Counted from the first letter of the stretch, positions 45,122 through 54,330 are shown. The stretch is 64,000 nucleotides of DNA from Leisingera sp. SS27 (GCF_028368855.1 NZ_JAQNCY010000004.1:124001-188000); one strand, 5' to 3'. Notes: generated from the letters alone by a model not told the origin. A program made the numbers and translations.

Positions 45122-46111
45122 TTACTTGCGCCCGCGTTTCGGCTTGGCCGCATGCAGGATTTTGAAGCGGTTGTCGCCGCCCTCCTCGCGCACCAGGGCG
45201 AATTTTTCCGCCAGCGCTGTCTCATACGGCAGGTGCCGGTTGGCCACCATCCAAAGGCTGCCGCTGGTGGCCAGCATGGAGGCCGCCGCAGCGATGAAGG
45301 CCTGCCCGAGCGCAGGCTCCGCGGCGCGGCCGCTGTGGAACGGCGGGTTCATCACCACAGTGCTCACCACACCCGGCGCCCTCCATGTCCGGGCATCCGC
45401 CCAGTGGAAATGCGACCGCGGATCCGCTGCATTCAGGCGGGCACAGGCCAGTGCGGCATGGTCGGCCTCAACCAGATGCAGGTCTTCGACGCCCTCATGT
45501 TTCAGCACCTGCGCCGAAAGATAGCCCCAGCCGGCGCCAAGATCCGCCACGCAACGGCCCAGTTTTTGCGGCAGTGCCGCCGCCAGCATCCGGGAGGCCG
45601 GGTCGATGCCATCCGCCGAGAACACGCCCGGGGCGGTGATGAACCCCTCAACCTGTTGCGGGCCATCGGGCAGCCAATCGGACAGATCGGTGCCGCCCTC
45701 GATCCAGAACACCTTGCCATGAGCCTTGGAGACCGGCGCGGAGGGCGTGCAGCGCTTGCGCAGGTCCTTCAGCACCGAATCGATCCCTTCGGTCTTGGCG
45801 CCGTCGATCAGCACCTGCCCCGCGGTGACAGCGGCGGCCTGTGCAACCAGCATCCGGGCCAGCGCCTTGGCCCGCGGCAGGAAGACGACGGCGGCGGCGT
45901 ATTGCGCTCCGGCTTCCAGTGCGGGTGCGCAGGTGAACCCCTGCCCGGCGAAATGATCATGGTCCGGGCGGAGCGGCTGGATGACCAGAACCTGCTCCTT
46001 GGGCAGCACCGCCAGATCGTGTTCGCTGCGCGGGTGGAACACGGCAATGCGGCCCTCGGCAGGCACAGCAAAGCCGCCCGATTGGGCGGCCAGGGACAAG
46101 CGTACGGACAT
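45122..46111 (-). CDS. class I SAM-dependent methyltransferase, RsmC-like
   Basis: 329 residues. The C-terminal half is an MTS domain: GVFSADGIDPASRMLAAALPQKLGRCVADLGAGWGYLSAQVLKH (SAM site), LVEADHAALACARLNAAD, VVMNPPFHSGRAAEPALGQAFI (catalytic NPPFH), and WMVANRHLPYE. The N-terminal half is the RsmC-type degenerate copy. RsmC/RlmG methylate guanines in rRNA at N2. It is 10 bp from the clpS end region on the same strand. Confidence 0.9.
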   Translation of the reverse strand: MSVRLSLAAQSGGFAVPAEGRIAVFHPRSEHDLAVLPKEQVLVIQPLRPDHDHFAGQGFTCAPALEAGAQYAAAVVFLPRAKALARMLVAQAAAVTAGQVLIDGAKTEGIDSVLKDLRKRCTPSAPVSKAHGKVFWIEGGTDLSDWLPDGPQQVEGFITAPGVFSADGIDPASRMLAAALPQKLGRCVADLGAGWGYLSAQVLKHEGVEDLHLVEADHAALACARLNAADPRSHFHWADARTWRAPGVVSTVVMNPPFHSGRAAEPALGQAFIAAAASMLATSGSLWMVANRHLPYETALAEKFALVREEGGDNRFKILHAAKPKRGRK

Positions 46112-46123
46112 CTAAAGGCCTCT

Positions 46124-46447
46124 TTACTCTTCTTTTTCCATGGTGCACTGCAGCGGGTGCTGGTGGCGGCGGGCGAAATCCATCACCTGGCCCACCTTGG
46201 TTTCCGCCACCTCATGGCTGAACACGCCGACCACGGCAACGCCCTTCTTGTGCACCGTCAGCATGATCTCAAACGCCTGCGCGTGTGTCATACCAAAGAA
46301 GCGTTCCAGCACCATCACCACGAATTCCATCGGGGTGTAGTCGTCGTTCAGCAGCAGCACCTTGTAGCGCGGCGGACGCTTGGTCTTGGGCCGCGTCTTA
46401 GTCAGAACGCCGGATTCCGTGTCGTCGTCAGAATGATCGGTCATCAT
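46124..46447 (-). CDS. clpS: ATP-dependent Clp protease adaptor ClpS
   Basis: 107 residues. [79 protein letters not shown] is the full ClpS domain, with the [12 protein letters not shown]-degron pocket. It hands N-degron substrates to ClpAP. The N-terminus is uncertain: ATG 46447 and the adjacent ATG 46444 are used most often in relatives; ATG 46465 is also in frame, and none has a strong ribosome-binding site. Confidence 0.94.
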   Translation of the reverse strand: MMTDHSDDDTESGVLTKTRPKTKRPPRYKVLLLNDDYTPMEFVVMVLERFFGMTHAQAFEIMLTVHKKGVAVVGVFSHEVAETKVGQVMDFARRHQHPLQCTMEKEE

Positions 46448-46553
46448 TGTCGGCAGCAGCGGCATAGGCAATTTGATCCAGTGATACGTGGAATTAACTG
46501 TGACGCTTATATAGCGTCTATAGCGTAGAGGAAAAGAGACTGAGACCGGCAGA

Positions 46554-47267
46554 TTGACACCTAATTTGACAACAATCGGTTTTGATGCCGATGATACCCT
46601 CTGGCACAACGAACGGTTCTTCCGGGTGACGCAGGAACGGTTTGCTGAACTGTTGCAGGATCACACCCCCGCGGATGTCGGCCCCGAACAGCTGGAGCGC
46701 CAGCTGCTGGACGCCGAAAAGCGCAATCTCGGGCGTTATGGTTACGGGGTGAAGGGCTTCACCCTCTCGATGATCGAAACCGCGATCGAAGTGACCGGCG
46801 AGAGAGTGCCTGCAGCAGTCATCAAGGAGCTGATCACCGCGGGACAGATGATGCTGTCCTACCCGATCGAACTGCTGCCCCATGCGCGGGAGGCAGTGGA
46901 GTCCGTTGCAGGCCGGTACAAGGTGGTGCTGATCACCAAGGGTGACCTGCTGGATCAGGAGCGAAAGCTGGCCCAGTCCGGCCTGGGCGAGCTGTTCGAT
47001 GGTGTTGAGGTCGTGTCGGAGAAGACGCCGGAGGTCTATCTGGACATCTTCACCCGCCATGGCGACGGCGCAGAACGCGCGATGATGGTCGGCAACTCCA
47101 TGCGGTCTGACGTGGTGCCGGTGATCGAGGCCGGCGGCTGGGGCACCTATGTGCCGCACGGGCTGATCTGGGAGGTCGAGCACGCCGAAGCCCCCGAACA
47201 TAGTCCGCGGTACACGGAGATCGCCGATCTGCGCGGGCTGGCGGATCTGGTGGACAGCCTGGGCTGA
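46554..47267 (+). CDS. HAD family hydrolase
   Basis: 237 residues. Motif I DADDTLW (Asp11-x-Asp13) with HNERFF, motif II VLITKGD, motif III Lys in SEKTPEVY and motif [26 protein letters not shown] complete a HAD phosphatase with a helical cap. Substrate unknown. No ATG or GTG is available in frame before the DADDTLW motif and a stop lies at 46521, so translation probably starts at TTG 46554 (or TTG 46566). It is divergent from clpS; the 106-bp gap contains the inverted repeat GACGCT-TATAT-AGCGTC (46502-46518). Confidence 0.87.
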   Translation: MTPNLTTIGFDADDTLWHNERFFRVTQERFAELLQDHTPADVGPEQLERQLLDAEKRNLGRYGYGVKGFTLSMIETAIEVTGERVPAAVIKELITAGQMMLSYPIELLPHAREAVESVAGRYKVVLITKGDLLDQERKLAQSGLGELFDGVEVVSEKTPEVYLDIFTRHGDGAERAMMVGNSMRSDVVPVIEAGGWGTYVPHGLIWEVEHAEAPEHSPRYTEIADLRGLADLVDSLG

Positions 47268-47278
47268 GCGGCGTTATC

Positions 47279-47300
47279 CCTTTGGCAAATGCCAAAGGAG
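47279..47300 (+). promoter_or_regulatory. hairpin overlapping the ribosome-binding site of the CHMI-like gene
   Basis: CCTTTGGCA-AA-TGCCAAAGG (47279-47298) is a perfect 9-bp stem that ends inside AAAGGAG, the ribosome-binding site of the gene at 47311 (11 nt before its ATG). It starts 11 bp after the HAD stop. Folding would hide the ribosome site, so it could be a terminator-like structure of the HAD transcript or a translational switch. Confidence 0.5.
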
Positions 47301-47310
47301 CCCCGGACAC

Positions 47311-47637
47311 ATGCCGCACGCAGAACTGAAGTACTCCAGCGACCTGGATGTCGATGCAGAGGCCATTCTTGCCGAAATCGAAACTGTGATTCTGGAACAC
47401 GACAGCGGCGCGGGCGCCTGCAAAGGCCGCGCCTACCCTGCCGGCCGGTTCCACCACTCGCATATCACCATCAGCGTCGCGCTGCTGACCAAGCCGCACC
47501 GGGATGAAGCCTTTTCCAGGGCATTGCTGGCGGACCTCGAATCCCGCATCAAGAAGCAACTGCATCAGCCCTGTGAATTCTCTCTCGGTCTCAGCTATTC
47601 CACCCCGTTCTATGTGACCAATTTCCACGGCGGATGA
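47311..47637 (+). CDS. 5-carboxymethyl-2-hydroxymuconate isomerase-like tautomerase
   Basis: 108 residues. It begins Met-Pro-His (MPHAELKYS), so Pro becomes the N-terminal residue after Met removal, as in the tautomerase superfamily. Spacing and later segments (GACKGRAYPAGRFHHSHITISVALLTKPHRDEAFSRALLADLE and FSLGLSYSTPFYVTNFHGG) fit the CHMI family, which isomerises 5-carboxymethyl-2-hydroxymuconate in homoprotocatechuate degradation. No other homoprotocatechuate genes are present. The substrate is therefore open. A ribosome-binding site AAAGGAG lies in a hairpin. Confidence 0.7.
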   Translation: MPHAELKYSSDLDVDAEAILAEIETVILEHDSGAGACKGRAYPAGRFHHSHITISVALLTKPHRDEAFSRALLADLESRIKKQLHQPCEFSLGLSYSTPFYVTNFHGG

Positions 47638-47897
47638 CCCGGAAAACCGGCCGATGCCCTTCCCGCAGGCGCCTCCGGCCGCTGCCCCCGGCCGCAGAGG
47701 CAACTTTTTTTGATAACATTTCGTTAGGACTTGCCGCATCTAGCGGCCAGATCCGCTCCGCACACAAGATGCCGGCACAGTTTGGCCGAAGCACCCAACA
47801 GTGCGCTTTCGCGCCTGTTTATTCCTCGTAAACCCTGTGCTACGCTTTTCAGCACAGGCAAAAACGTCAGCCGGAAAACCGGCGGCACGAGGCAAAC

Positions 47898-49574
47898 ATG
47901 GCAGTGATCACGCAGGTAAGTCCGGCGTCCAGCCGGTATTCCCGTACCCGGTTCCTATGGGCAGCCGCGGTCTTTCTTTTGGCAGTTTTTACGGTGGCGT
48001 TTCAGCCGCAGCGGGCCTTAGCTGCGCCTTATGCGGCCATGGTCATCGACGCCCGCACCGGCGAGGTGCTGCATTCGCGTAATGCCGACACCCGGCTGCA
48101 CCCGGCATCGCTGACCAAGATGATGACGCTCTACATCGCGTTTGAGGCGGTGCGGAACGGCGAGATCACGCTGGACACCAAGGTTCGGATCAGCCGCAAT
48201 GCAGCGGCTGAACCCCCGTCGAAACTGGGGCTGAAGTCCGGCCAGAAAATTGCCTTCCGCTATCTGATCCGCGCCGCGGCGGTGAAGTCCGCCAATGACG
48301 CCGCCACCGCTATCGGCGAGACCCTGTCCGGATCTGAGGCAGCCTTTGCCCGCCGGATGAACCGCACCGCCAAGGCGCTGGGGATGACCCGCACAACCTT
48401 CAAGAACGCCCACGGGCTGACTGCCAGCGGGCATCTGTCGACCGCCAGCGACATGACCACGCTGGGGCGGCACCTGTTGTATGACTATCCGGAATATTAC
48501 AACCTTTTCTCACGCCGCTCGACCCATGCCGGCATCCGTGAGGTTCCCAATACCAACCGCCGCCTGCTGGCCGCCTACCGCGGTGCCGACGGGATCAAAA
48601 CCGGCTATACCCGCGCAGCCGGCTTCAACCTGGTCGCGTCGGCCAAACGCGGCAATGAACGTATCATAGCCACTGTGTTCGGCGGCAAATCCACCGCCTC
48701 GCGCAATGCCAAGGTGGCGGAACTGCTGGATCTGGGCTTCCGCCGGGCGCCATCGCGCGCGGCCCTGCGCAAACCGCGCCGGCCGGCCTATCAGGGAGCG
48801 GGTAATGTGGTTGTTGCCGACGCCGGTGACGGTTCCTCGTCTGGCGTGGCAGGCAAGACCCTCCGTGTGAGCGGCCAGGTGAACACAAGCCTGCGTCCCA
48901 AGACGCGCCCTGCCGCCGGCGGCTCGCCGGTGCTGGTTGCCGCCCTCGAAGAAGCGCTCCAGACACCGGTTGGCGAACCGCAAGAGAATGCCGCCCCGGC
49001 TGAGTCAGTTGCCTCCGCTGAGGCCGTTGACGGCACAGCCTCTGAAACCGCAGTAAACCCGGCGGACAACAGCCAGCGGGAGCAGATAGAGAACGTTCAG
49101 ACCGTCAGCGCGGATACTTTGGTTCAGGGTGATGCCCTGCGCGATAGCATTGCAGTGGCCCTGGCCGAAGCGGAAGCCGAACCGCAGCCCTTAGAAGAGA
49201 CATCGGAGCCGGTCATCATCGCTGCCGTGCAGAAGGTGCCCTTTACCGGCTTGCGCCCTGTGGCCCGCCCGGCCAGCCTGACCGGAGCCGCACCTGAGGC
49301 GGAGCCCGTCGTCGTGACCCGCCTGTCCACGTCCGGCGGGCGCTACTGGGGAGTCAATGTGGGGCTCTACACCAGCCGCTACCAGGCTGAGAAGGTGCTG
49401 CTGCGCACGGCGCTGTCGGAACTGGAAACACTGGACGGCTCCTTGCGCAAGGTGGCCAAGACCCGCCGCGGGTTCGAGGCCAACTTCCTGGGTATGAGCC
49501 AGGAGCAGGCGGAACTGGCCTGCCGCCGCCTCAATGCCCGCAACGTCACCTGCGAGCCGATCGGCCCCTCCTGA
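47898..49574 (+). CDS. serine-type D-Ala-D-Ala carboxypeptidase with C-terminal SPOR domain
   Basis: 558 residues. N-terminal signal/anchor (TRFLWAAAVFLLAVFTVAFQPQRALAAP), then the penicillin-binding domain with all three motifs: S71-L-T-K74, S131-A-N133, K234-T-G236. Residues 290-470 are a long low-complexity region rich in Ala, Glu, Pro and Val. The C-terminal part (RYWGVNVGLYTSRYQAEKVLLRTALSELETLDGSLRKVAKTRRGFEANFLGMSQEQAELACRRLNARNVTCEPI) is a SPOR domain, which binds denuded septal peptidoglycan. It trims pentapeptides in the periplasm, probably at the division site. The 260-bp upstream gap (47638-47897) holds no gene. Confidence 0.93.
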   Translation: MAVITQVSPASSRYSRTRFLWAAAVFLLAVFTVAFQPQRALAAPYAAMVIDARTGEVLHSRNADTRLHPASLTKMMTLYIAFEAVRNGEITLDTKVRISRNAAAEPPSKLGLKSGQKIAFRYLIRAAAVKSANDAATAIGETLSGSEAAFARRMNRTAKALGMTRTTFKNAHGLTASGHLSTASDMTTLGRHLLYDYPEYYNLFSRRSTHAGIREVPNTNRRLLAAYRGADGIKTGYTRAAGFNLVASAKRGNERIIATVFGGKSTASRNAKVAELLDLGFRRAPSRAALRKPRRPAYQGAGNVVVADAGDGSSSGVAGKTLRVSGQVNTSLRPKTRPAAGGSPVLVAALEEALQTPVGEPQENAAPAESVASAEAVDGTASETAVNPADNSQREQIENVQTVSADTLVQGDALRDSIAVALAEAEAEPQPLEETSEPVIIAAVQKVPFTGLRPVARPASLTGAAPEAEPVVVTRLSTSGGRYWGVNVGLYTSRYQAEKVLLRTALSELETLDGSLRKVAKTRRGFEANFLGMSQEQAELACRRLNARNVTCEPIGPS

Positions 49575-49602
49575 CCAGTGCGGTGCCGCAGGATTGAGCA
49601 AA

Positions 49603-49625
49603 GGCGCCCGCAAAGGCGCCTTTTT
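49603..49625 (+). terminator. rho-independent terminator of the carboxypeptidase gene
   Basis: GGCGCC-CGCAAA-GGCGCC followed by TTTTT, 28 bp after the stop codon. Confidence 0.85.
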
Positions 49626-49701
49626 CATGCCAGGGTCCAATTCGTTTCCGGCAGATTCTCCCGCCCGTCGTCAGGCTTTTCTTTCGAAAACCCTTTTTCC
49701 C

Positions 49702-49742
49702 GTTGGGCGTGGCACCGCGCCTGGCGCGGTGCCACGCCCAAC
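49702..49742. repeat. palindromic extragenic element, copy B
   Basis: Perfect inverted repeat of 20 bp with one central base (T49722): left arm GTTGGGCGTGGCACCGCGCC at 49702-49721, its exact complement at 49723-49742. Same family as 36341-36406: 28 of 33 leading bases match and a stem pair is swapped (G-C there, C-G here). It lies between the carboxypeptidase terminator and ccoS, both ends convergent. Confidence 0.8.
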
Positions 49743-49812
49743 ACCGCCAAGCTGCTCTGGCGCCAGCCAGGGCACCTACGGGGGCGGGAGGTCTTGACTT
49801 CGGAACAGCCCG

Positions 49813-49971
49813 TCAGGGCTTGGGCTTGTCGTCCCATTCATCATTGAGGATCCGGCGCGAGTCGCCTTCCGGATCATCGTACTGATTGCTGCGCACCGTG
49901 TAGAAGAAGGCTGCAAGCCCCACCGAACCTAGGATCAGGGAAATCGGGATCAGATAGGCAAGGACACTCAT
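49813..49971 (-). CDS. ccoS: cbb3-type cytochrome oxidase assembly protein CcoS
   Basis: 52 residues: MSVLAYLIPISLILGSVGLAAFF (one helix), then TVRSNQYDDPEGDSRRILND and EWDDKPKP. The NQYDDPEGD(S)RRIL motif is the hallmark of CcoS, a membrane protein needed to insert cofactors into cbb3 oxidase. It lies 19 bp downstream of ccoI on the same strand, completing ccoGHIS. Confidence 0.93.
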   Translation of the reverse strand: MSVLAYLIPISLILGSVGLAAFFYTVRSNQYDDPEGDSRRILNDEWDDKPKP

Positions 49972-49990
49972 GGGTTTGGTACCAGTGCAG

Positions 49991-52168
49991 TCAGCGCAGC
50001 CGCAGCGCGTTGAGGGAAACGGTTATGGAAGAGGTAGACATCGCCAGCGCTGCAATCAAGGGCGTTGCCAGCCCGGCGATGGCCAGCGGCACAGCAATCA
50101 CGTTGTAGAGCGTGGCAATGCGGAAGTTCTCGCGGATGCGGCGGGTGGCCTTTTGCGCCACGCCGCAGGCCTCGGCAATCGGCTCAAGGTCCTGCCCCAG
50201 CAGCACGATATCGGAGGCAACACGCGCCGCGTCCAGGGCAGAGGCCGGGGAGATGGAGACATGTGCAGCTGCCAGCGCCGCGGTATCGTTGAGGCCATCG
50301 CCCACCATCAGCACCTTTTGGCCCTGATCCGTCAGCAACTGGACCCGGGCGGATTTGTCCGCAGGCAGCGCCTCAGCCACCCATTTGGAAATGCCGAGCC
50401 GCACAGCCAGATCCTCTACTGCGCCGACGGTGTCACCGGAGATCAGCAGCACATCCTTGCCCGCCTCCTTCAGCGCCTGCACGGCTTCTGCCGCGCCGGG
50501 CCGCAGCGCGTCGGTGAACAGGAAGGGTTTGGCCGCCCCTGCCCCGCCGTCGAGCCAGGCAGCGGTCTGGCTGCCCTGCGCGGCCCCGATCCAGGCCGCA
50601 CGGCCCAGCCGGACGCGGGCGCCGCGGTACAGGCCCTCAGCGCCATAACCCGGCACTTCGGTTATGTCCTGCACGGCAGCAGGCTTGATCCCGGCCGCGC
50701 GCGCGGCGCGGGACAGTGCCACCGACAGCGGATGGGAGGAGCCTTCGGCCAGTGCCAGGGCAATTTCAAGATCAGCGCGGGCATGGTTGCCCAGGTTGGT
50801 GACTTCCGGCGTGCCGGCAGTCAGCGTCCCGGTCTTGTCAAAGACCACGGTATCCACTTCTGCCAGCCGCTCCAGCGCGGTGGCGTGCTTGATCAGCATG
50901 CCTTTCTTGAAAAGCCGGCCCGAGGCTGCAGTTGTCACTGCAGGCACTGCAAGACCCAGCGCGCAGGGGCAGGTGATGATCAGCACCGCGGCGGCAATGT
51001 TCAGCGCCGTGCGGATGTCGAAGGTGTAGAGATACCAGCCCGCAAAGGCGAGCGCCGACAGGATGTGGACACCGGGCGCATAGAGTTTTGCTGCACTGTC
51101 GGCCAGCGACGTGTAGCGGGAACGGCCGGATTCCGCGATGGCCACCAGATCAGTCATGCGGTGCAGCGAGGTGTCTTCTCCCACTGCAGTTGCGCGGATA
51201 GTCAGCGGGCCGGTCAGGTTCACTTCACCTGCAGAGACTGCCAGCCCCGGTTCTGCAAAGACCGGCAGGGTTTCCCCCGTCAGCAGCGAGCGGTCGAGTT
51301 CAGACCGGCCGGAAACGATCTCGCCATCCACCGGCATCCGTCCGCCTGGGCGCACCAGAATCAGGTCGCCGATGCCCAGATCCGCCACCGGCACCTCGTA
51401 TTCGTCACCGTCCAGCAGCCGGATGGCACGGGGCACTTCCAGCGCCGCCAGTTCCTCCGCTGCGGAGCGTGCCACCGCACGGGTGCGGTAATCCAGATAG
51501 CGGCCCGCCAGCAGGAAAAACGTGAGCGTCAGTGCCGCATCGAAATAGGCGTGCTCGCCTGACAGGAAGGTCTCCCATAGCGATGTGACCAACGCCAGCA
51601 CCAGCGCCAGGACGATCGGCACATCCATGTTGAGACGCCTGACGCGCAGCGCGCTCCAGGCGTTGGCAAAGAAGGGCTGCGCAGAGAAGATGATCGCCGG
51701 GAAGGTGATCGCGGCGGAAATCCAGTGAAACATGTCCCGCGTCGCGTCAGACGCCCCGGACCAGACCGAAACCGACAGAAGCATCACGTTCATGGAGGCG
51801 AAGAAGGCCACCGCCAGCCGCATCAGCAAATCCCGCCCGGCCTTGTCGTTCTGGGTGGCCGCCAGCGCCGCGAGATCCAGTTCATGCGCCTCGAAACCGG
51901 CCCGCTCCAGTACCGGAATCAGATCGGCGGCGCGCACATCCGGCTCCGCCTCAATCAGCGCCCGTTTCAGGGTCAGGTTCACCCGCGCCGAATGGATGCC
52001 CGGATGGGCGTTCAGCTCCCTTTCCACTGTTGAAATACAGGCCTGGCAGTGGATGCCTGGCAGGGACAGCGCCAGCCGTGCTTCGGTCGGCGCCTGTTCT
52101 GCCCCGCCATGCGGAGCGGCAACACAAGCGGGACAAGCGGCCAGCGAGGGGCGGAGCTGCGCGGTCAT
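49991..52168 (-). CDS. ccoI: copper-translocating P-type ATPase CcoI
   Basis: 725 residues. An N-terminal heavy-metal domain with CQAC (Cys41, Cys44), eight membrane helices, the translocation motif C400-P-C402, the phosphorylation motif DKTGT (Asp444), SSHPLS and GDGLND. A second CPAC lies at residues 12-15, before the metal domain. It is a P1B-type Cu+ ATPase; as ccoI it supplies copper for the CuB site of cbb3 oxidase. Its start is 5 bp after the ccoH stop. Confidence 0.95.
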   Translation of the reverse strand: MTAQLRPSLAACPACVAAPHGGAEQAPTEARLALSLPGIHCQACISTVERELNAHPGIHSARVNLTLKRALIEAEPDVRAADLIPVLERAGFEAHELDLAALAATQNDKAGRDLLMRLAVAFFASMNVMLLSVSVWSGASDATRDMFHWISAAITFPAIIFSAQPFFANAWSALRVRRLNMDVPIVLALVLALVTSLWETFLSGEHAYFDAALTLTFFLLAGRYLDYRTRAVARSAAEELAALEVPRAIRLLDGDEYEVPVADLGIGDLILVRPGGRMPVDGEIVSGRSELDRSLLTGETLPVFAEPGLAVSAGEVNLTGPLTIRATAVGEDTSLHRMTDLVAIAESGRSRYTSLADSAAKLYAPGVHILSALAFAGWYLYTFDIRTALNIAAAVLIITCPCALGLAVPAVTTAASGRLFKKGMLIKHATALERLAEVDTVVFDKTGTLTAGTPEVTNLGNHARADLEIALALAEGSSHPLSVALSRAARAAGIKPAAVQDITEVPGYGAEGLYRGARVRLGRAAWIGAAQGSQTAAWLDGGAGAAKPFLFTDALRPGAAEAVQALKEAGKDVLLISGDTVGAVEDLAVRLGISKWVAEALPADKSARVQLLTDQGQKVLMVGDGLNDTAALAAAHVSISPASALDAARVASDIVLLGQDLEPIAEACGVAQKATRRIRENFRIATLYNVIAVPLAIAGLATPLIAALAMSTSSITVSLNALRLR

Positions 52169-52173
52169 CGCGG

Positions 52174-52638
52174 TCAGCCTTTCACATGCAGGATCACCCG
52201 CTGGGTGAATTCGGTGCCATCCTTGGCCCGGGCCACCATACGGATGTTCCAGTTGCCCGGGCCCAGATCAGCCGGCGCCACATAGGCCTGGCCGTCAAAG
52301 GTGAACTCCGGCTTCTGGTCGTCCTGCACATGGGTTGCGCGGCCGAGCGTTGCTGTCAGCTTGGCGACCTTGACCGGGACACCTTCGGCGTCGGTGATCT
52401 CCAGCTTGACCTGATCGCCCTGAGAGGATGCATAGACCGACCAGCCCAGCGCCTCCTGCGCAGAGCGGCGCTGGTCAAACTCCTGGCTGGCGACATAAGA
52501 GTTCTTCACCTCAAGCCCCGGAAAGGTCTTTACTGCATTGACCGCCAGGATGATGTTCACTCCGATGATCACCGCAAAGGCGCCGCCGAACAGCATCAGG
52601 GCGTGCTTGCCGGTAAATTCGCGTTCGCGCTTGGCCAT
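52174..52638 (-). CDS. ccoH: FixH family protein CcoH
   Basis: 154 residues. One N-terminal helix (HALMLFGGAFAVIIGVNIILAV) and a periplasmic beta-sandwich containing AVKTFPGLEVKNSYVASQEFDQRRSAQEALGW, LGRATHVQDD, and GPGNWNIRMVARAKDGTEF. This is FixH/CcoH, which works with CcoI and CcoG in cbb3 oxidase assembly. It follows ccoG by 3 bp. Confidence 0.93.
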   Translation of the reverse strand: MAKREREFTGKHALMLFGGAFAVIIGVNIILAVNAVKTFPGLEVKNSYVASQEFDQRRSAQEALGWSVYASSQGDQVKLEITDAEGVPVKVAKLTATLGRATHVQDDQKPEFTFDGQAYVAPADLGPGNWNIRMVARAKDGTEFTQRVILHVKG

Positions 52639-52641
52639 GGC

Positions 52642-54072
52642 TCAGTTCCCCTTGCCGTTAAAGCTGGTGTCCTTGTGGGCCCGTTCCCCGTTTATCAGAT
52701 CCTCGACCCAGATGCGAACCGGGGTGCTGGAGGCCTGTGACGGCGCGGAGCCCTTGGCGGAGACAATATAGACCCGCTGCAGCAGCGCTGTATCCGCCGG
52801 CACGTTCACCGAATGATAAACGGTGCCTTCCAATTGCAGGCGCATCGCCGGGTCGCCCTTGATCGACAGTTTGAACACCCGGTCCTCGCCATGCTTGTTG
52901 CGCAGGCGCACGTCATAGGTATTGCGGATCGAGCCGTCCGACAGGGTTACAAAGGTCGGGTTGCGTTCCGGTGCGACGGTCAGTTCGATGTCGGAGCGGA
53001 TGAACAGCGCAAACAGCAGCCCCACCCCCACCAGCGACCACATGCTGGTATACATGATGGTGCGCGGGCGCAGGATGTGCTTCCAGATATTCTTGGGCGG
53101 CTGGCCTTCGCGCTCCAGCGTCTCGTCCGACAGCGCCATATAGTCGATCAGGCCGCGCGGCTTGCCGATCTTGGCCATCACATCATCGCAGGCGTCGATG
53201 CACAGCGCGCAGGTGATGCACTCCATCTGCTGTCCGTCGCGGATGTCGATGCCCACGGGGCAGACGTTGACGCAGGCCATGCAGTCGATGCAGTCGCCCT
53301 GCCCTTCAGCGACCTGGCCCTTCTTCAGCTTGCCGCGCGGCTCCCCCCGCCATTCGCGGTAGCCGACGGTCAGCGTGTCTTCATCCATCATCGCCGCCTG
53401 GATGCGCGGCCAGGGGCAGGCGTAGATGCAGATCTGCTCGCGCGCGAAGCCGCCGAACAGGAAGGTGGTCGCGGTCAGGATCAGCATCGTCGAATAGGCA
53501 ATGGGGTGCGCGTTCAGCGTCACCAGATCATAGGCCAGCGTCGGCGCGTCAGCGAAATAGAAGACCCAAGCGCCCCCGGTGGCGAGTCCGATCAGGAACC
53601 AGGCCACCCATTTGGTCACCCGCAGGCGCGCCTTGCGGAAATCCATTTTCTTCTGCCGGTGAAGGCGCAGGCGGGCGTTGCGGTCGCCCTCAATCCACCG
53701 TTCCACCAGGATAAACAGGTCGGTCCAGACCGTTTGCGGGCAGGCGTAACCGCACCAGACCCGGCCCAGCGCCGAGGTGAACAGGAAAAGTCCAAGCCCG
53801 GCCATGATCAAAAGACCCGCTACGAAATAGAACTCATGCGGCCAGATCTCGATCCAGAAAAAGTAGAACCGGCGGTTTGCCAGATCCAGAAGCACCGCCT
53901 GGTCCGGCAGCGACGGCCCGCGGTCCCAGCGGATCCAGGGGGTCAGGTAGTAAATCCCCAGCGTCACCGCCATGATGTACCACTTCAGGTTTCGGAACTT
54001 GCCGGACACGCGCCGCGGGAAAATTGGCTCTCTGGCGGCGTAAAGGCTGGGGGCCGGTTTGGAATCGCTCAC
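52642..54072 (-). CDS. ccoG: cbb3 oxidase accessory protein CcoG (FixG/RdxB)
   Basis: 476 residues. Five membrane helices, the CGYACPQTVWTDLF motif near residue 107, and two 4Fe-4S motifs: Cys261, 264, 267, 271 (CIDCMACVNVCP) and Cys285, 288, 291, 295 (CITCALCIDAC, followed by Asp instead of Pro). The C-terminal part is an Ig-like periplasmic domain. CcoG reduces copper for cbb3 oxidase. The start is GTG 54072 with GGAGAG upstream; longer in-frame starts have no similarity. Confidence 0.95.
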   Translation of the reverse strand: MSDSKPAPSLYAAREPIFPRRVSGKFRNLKWYIMAVTLGIYYLTPWIRWDRGPSLPDQAVLLDLANRRFYFFWIEIWPHEFYFVAGLLIMAGLGLFLFTSALGRVWCGYACPQTVWTDLFILVERWIEGDRNARLRLHRQKKMDFRKARLRVTKWVAWFLIGLATGGAWVFYFADAPTLAYDLVTLNAHPIAYSTMLILTATTFLFGGFAREQICIYACPWPRIQAAMMDEDTLTVGYREWRGEPRGKLKKGQVAEGQGDCIDCMACVNVCPVGIDIRDGQQMECITCALCIDACDDVMAKIGKPRGLIDYMALSDETLEREGQPPKNIWKHILRPRTIMYTSMWSLVGVGLLFALFIRSDIELTVAPERNPTFVTLSDGSIRNTYDVRLRNKHGEDRVFKLSIKGDPAMRLQLEGTVYHSVNVPADTALLQRVYIVSAKGSAPSQASSTPVRIWVEDLINGERAHKDTSFNGKGN

Positions 54073-54133
54073 GGACTCTCTCCGTCTTGTGGCAGTGCTG
54101 CCGCCCTTGTCACAGAAGCAAAGTGCCGGAACT

Positions 54134-54147
54134 TTGACGTGGATCAA
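54134..54147 (-). promoter_or_regulatory. FNR/FnrL box upstream of ccoG
   Basis: Minus strand TTGATCCACGTCAA, 13 of 14 fit to TTGATNNNNATCAA. Its centre is 68 bp from the ccoG start codon. FnrL activates cbb3 assembly genes under low oxygen in Rhodobacter, so oxygen control of ccoGHIS is likely. Confidence 0.8.
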
Positions 54148-54330
54148 AAAGCGCATCACACAATCATGTTTTCCGGCCCGGTCTTGCCCTCCGGAGCGGT
54201 ATTCCGCCACCTATGCCTGTGCCTTCCGTGCTGCCAGAGGCAAGTTGCCGCAGAAGCCGGAAACACAGCGTTGAGGCGCTTTCCTGTGCGCCTCTTAGAT
54301 GCAGTTTTTCTTGAATTTTCGAGGTCTACG

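Noticed and set aside
47311-47637. A homoprotocatechuate degradation cluster around the CHMI-like gene
   Set aside because: Neighbours are a HAD hydrolase and a carboxypeptidase; no other hpa gene is visible.
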